DNA from: Bacteroidota bacterium
GTDB lineage: Bacteria; Bacteroidota; Bacteroidia; Bacteroidales; VadinHA17
Direction of reading: 5' to 3'
NCBI GenBank assembly: GCA_016718875.1
Contig: JADKBL010000013.1
Coordinates: 1 to 60,932, forward strand
DNA length: 60,932 nucleotides
Part shown: positions 58,658 to 60,932 of the stretch, one piece after another
How positions within the stretch are numbered: position 1 is the first letter of the stretch
Layout of the letters: every line of letters begins with the position of its first letter
Program-made: the position numbers and the translations under genes
Notes under the pieces: model-generated
What the model was told of the DNA's origin: nothing
What the model saw: the letters and a program-made list of their open reading frames with translations, nothing else
Databases searched by the model: none

Positions 58658-60322
58658 CTACTCCCTCATCAGCACTAGGCCGTTTTGAGTTTCTATGTAA
58701 TCGCCATCATAGTGGCTTAAAAAATGAGCCCATCCGTCAATTTTTACCGCTTCCTTCGAAGCCTCTTCAGCATCGACATTCACAAAAGGCAGCTTTAAAA
58801 ACTCTTCCTCAGTATAGGCGCCCAGTTCATTAATAAAGTAATCCCTCGGATCTTTCTCTAGCTTTGCCTCAAGATCGTCTGCGTAATCAGAAGACCACTC
58901 GTCGATCGCCTTCTCAGCAAGCTTCTCGATATCGGCCTTTATTTTAGAAACCTTTTCTTCGGCATCATCAGACTCGTCATCTTCAGCAGCCTCTAGCTTT
59001 TCTTTTAACTCAGCGTACTCGTCTTCGCCTCTTCCAAGCTGCTCGAAAACCTCATCGTAATCTTCTTTTTTCAAATAATATCGTATGTCGTCGGCCTTTG
59101 CGTCCGCCTCTTCGACTGCAATTATGCGCCTGTCTGTCGGGCTAATATAAAGATGCTGCTGAATAAATGAAGGAGTGAAATTCTCTGGCTCTTCTTCAAG
59201 CTGGTCCTTCACATACCTTATGGCGATTCGTTCGGCGTCATCTTCTGACAAGAAGAAATTGTACTCGTCACCATCGGCCTCGAATTTCCCAGTGTCGTCA
59301 GTCCATGAATCCCAACGCCCGCCTGGAAATTCCAAAGAGTCCGCAATTTCTTGCTCAAGCTCTTTATCCTTCTCATCATCTCCACTTGCAAAATGACTCA
59401 CTAGTTCAGAAATAATTGATTCTTTGTTCCAGTTTTTTTGCTCTTTCAAAGTTTTTGACTCTACTGGAACAGCGTCTATAGAAGGAAGCTTCGCCAAAAG
59501 ATCCTTCGCTTTAATACTTCCCTTAGAAAGCTTTTCGACCTGAGAAGCTACCTCCTCAACGTCAAGATCACCCTCTTCGTCCATCAAAGCTGACACCGTA
59601 TCAACAACCTCATCAAGAGTTGTCTCTGAAATATGGTACGCAAGCTGCTCTTCAAAATATTTTTGATCCGCAATCGCATTGTCTGCCACACGGTCTGAAT
59701 ACTGCTCAGGCTTTCGCTCTCCCCAGACCTCGAAATAATCCACCAAATTATGGAGATATTTCTTTACGTCATTAGCGTTCATCACCATATCGACAGCAAT
59801 ATCTGGACCCATAAGCCCAACACCAGAAACGATTCCGTTAATTAAGTGCTGAGGATTAAGAATTTCAATTTCTACTTCGCCTTTATTCTGATCAACACTT
59901 GCTGACAACACACCAGCCTTAGCACTCACTCCGTACTGATCGCCACTTGCAATCTCTCCGATGTATTCAACTGTGCCTGGATCAATTTTTTGAAACGCAT
60001 CCTCAATAGAAGACAGAGTCTCTTTGTAAATTTGAGCCTCAATCGCACTTTGATCTGCATCATTTGCTGCCCTTACCACCGCGTCAGGGAAATACAATTC
60101 TGCGCCATCAAACTTCGAACCCACAAAAATACTCTTCGGATCATAATCCGTCCAGTTTGGATCCCAATCCCTATCAAGCTTGTAGCCAAGAATGTTGGCC
60201 GCCTCTTCAACTGGAATTGTCACCCGGACCTTGTAGTCCTTAACCGGATTTCGATCTTCGCCGATGACTTTTTTTGACTTCAAAAACGCAATTTTATCTT
60301 CCTTAACAATTGATCGCTTCAT
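58658..60322 (-). CDS. Large acidic protein of unknown function, 554 aa
   Basis: The protein is very acidic, with several modules. An N-terminal part (about 30-170) holds KVRVTIPVEEAANILGYKLDRDWDPNWTDYDPKSIFVGSKFDGAELYFPDAVVRAANDADQ, a middle Glu/Asp-rich part has LDEVVDTVSALMDEEGDLDVEEVASQVEKLS, and a later domain has GGRWDSWTDDTGKFEADGDEYNFFLSEDDAERIAIRYVKDQLEEEPENF. No catalytic motif is visible. The ATG at 60322 has GGAGATTAAA directly before it and overlaps the stop codon region of the next gene upstream. Perhaps an internal head protein. Confidence 0.55.
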   Translation of the reverse strand: MKRSIVKEDKIAFLKSKKVIGEDRNPVKDYKVRVTIPVEEAANILGYKLDRDWDPNWTDYDPKSIFVGSKFDGAELYFPDAVVRAANDADQSAIEAQIYKETLSSIEDAFQKIDPGTVEYIGEIASGDQYGVSAKAGVLSASVDQNKGEVEIEILNPQHLINGIVSGVGLMGPDIAVDMVMNANDVKKYLHNLVDYFEVWGERKPEQYSDRVADNAIADQKYFEEQLAYHISETTLDEVVDTVSALMDEEGDLDVEEVASQVEKLSKGSIKAKDLLAKLPSIDAVPVESKTLKEQKNWNKESIISELVSHFASGDDEKDKELEQEIADSLEFPGGRWDSWTDDTGKFEADGDEYNFFLSEDDAERIAIRYVKDQLEEEPENFTPSFIQQHLYISPTDRRIIAVEEADAKADDIRYYLKKEDYDEVFEQLGRGEDEYAELKEKLEAAEDDESDDAEEKVSKIKADIEKLAEKAIDEWSSDYADDLEAKLEKDPRDYFINELGAYTEEEFLKLPFVNVDAEEASKEAVKIDGWAHFLSHYDGDYIETQNGLVLMRE

Positions 60323-60323
60323 T

Positions 60324-60932
60324 TTAATCTCCGTGTATTTGACCGTCGTCACCAACGTAAAGATTTACTTCTTTAAAAGTTTTTGCAATTTCAGTTAGCT
60401 TCTTGCCGTCTCCAGGAGTTTCTTCGTAGTCTCCATCCCAGAAGCCCGCGCCATGGCCATTTCTCGTTAACCAAAAATCATGACCAATTTGCTCATCGTC
60501 GTATTGATCCAGAATGCCAGGATACTTTTCTGAGCATTTATCGAAAAACAATTCCAAATCTTTTTTGGCCTTTTCAACAGTCTCAGACTCAATGTCAGAA
60601 ATATCGTAGTTCTTATCGAGAGGATCGCCGCCACTTGGGTCTGACTCATCGGTAGAAGACCACAGTGCGGTTTCTAGATAAGAATCAAGAGCGATCTTTG
60701 AGACAGACTCAGTCAACGCAGGTACTACAGTGTAGCAGTTCTCTGAAATCTCAACTTTTGAAACCTCAAGAGACTCTTTTATCTTTTTCTTTCTATCGGC
60801 AGGACGCACCATTCCAATCGGAACAGGGTAGGCTGCTACATTCGCAGTAGTCGTAACCTCGGACAGCTTACCTGACTTTAAAATATCTTGAAGCTTAACA
60901 AGACTTGCCTTTAAAAGCTTTGCTGTTTGCTG
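60324..60932 (-). CDS. Widespread phage protein, partial at window edge
   Basis: The frame is open to the right edge of the window (at least 202 codons), so the 5' end is missing; the MVRPADRK segment at 60812 is internal. The visible N-terminal part reads KLLKASLVKLQDILKSGKLSEV. The C-terminal part carries DKNYDISDIE, GHDFWLTRNGHGAGFWDGD and ends in LYVGDDGQIHGD, a motif set found in many phage proteins of unknown function. Its stop adjoins the ATG of the 554-aa gene (1-bp gap). Confidence 0.7.
   Translation of the reverse strand, partial: QQTAKLLKASLVKLQDILKSGKLSEVTTTANVAAYPVPIGMVRPADRKKKIKESLEVSKVEISENCYTVVPALTESVSKIALDSYLETALWSSTDESDPSGGDPLDKNYDISDIESETVEKAKKDLELFFDKCSEKYPGILDQYDDEQIGHDFWLTRNGHGAGFWDGDYEETPGDGKKLTEIAKTFKEVNLYVGDDGQIHGD

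Overview
The window is the late, virion-building region of a large tailed phage (or prophage) with a contractile tail, i.e. a myovirus with T4-like architecture. From the right edge leftwards almost everything is on the minus strand. It holds a gp21-like prohead protease fused to scaffold, a gp23-like major capsid protein, a gp13-like neck protein, a sheath, two tail-tube paralogues, gp53-like, gp25-like and J-like baseplate genes, a gpD/VgrG-like hub, a gp5-like spike, a tape-measure locus and a long fibre region. Terminase and portal are not present and presumably lie beyond the right edge. Tightly packed genes with ATGA/GTGA-type overlaps and few terminators indicate long late transcripts running right to left. 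A Gram-negative host is suggested by the rhamnose and heptosyltransferase-type genes and the SBBP-repeat lipoprotein. That lipoprotein style is familiar from Leptospira and Bdellovibrio-like bacteria, but the host cannot be fixed from this sequence. No tRNA, rRNA, CRISPR array or insertion sequence was seen.

Layout. At 0.2-2.1 kb (plus strand) is a frameshifted SBBP-repeat lipoprotein gene. At 2.1-5.4 kb are a 2H phosphoesterase, an RHH protein, RmlB and small proteins. At 5.4-13.1 kb are a CIS-tube-like baseplate protein, a membrane protein, fibre proteins, a permuted papain-fold peptidase, a membrane GAF protein and a C1q-like fibre. At 13.1-27.2 kb is the adhesin region: a 1105-residue delta-60 propeller protein, a plus-strand NUMOD protein, a methyltransferase and GT9 glycosyltransferase, three tandem RCC1-repeat proteins and further fibres. 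At 27.3-37.8 kb are baseplate, spike, hub, tape-measure and tail-chaperone genes, the last with a clear -1 frameshift site. At 37.7-44 kb are tubes, sheath and terminator candidates. At 44-46.2 kb are RmlA, RmlC and RmlD, which complete a dTDP-L-rhamnose pathway with the distant RmlB. At 46.2-54.7 kb are neck and head accessory genes, a ParB-ParB-ADP-ribosyltransferase-like protein and a Mom-LAGLIDADG-zinc-XRE fusion. At 54.9-60.9 kb are the capsid, protease/scaffold and acidic head-region proteins.

The most unusual signal is not a gene. A 16-bp near-palindrome, GTCCAATYRATTGGAC, occurs eight times, about every 5-13 kb. Six copies lie inside coding regions, always in the same frame and always spelling SNQLD or a one-residue variant; two lie exactly in gene junctions. 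The conserved DNA spelling points to a DNA-binding site dispersed along the phage chromosome, resembling centromere-like or genome-organising sites. Three small ribbon-helix-helix proteins in the same cluster are candidate binders.
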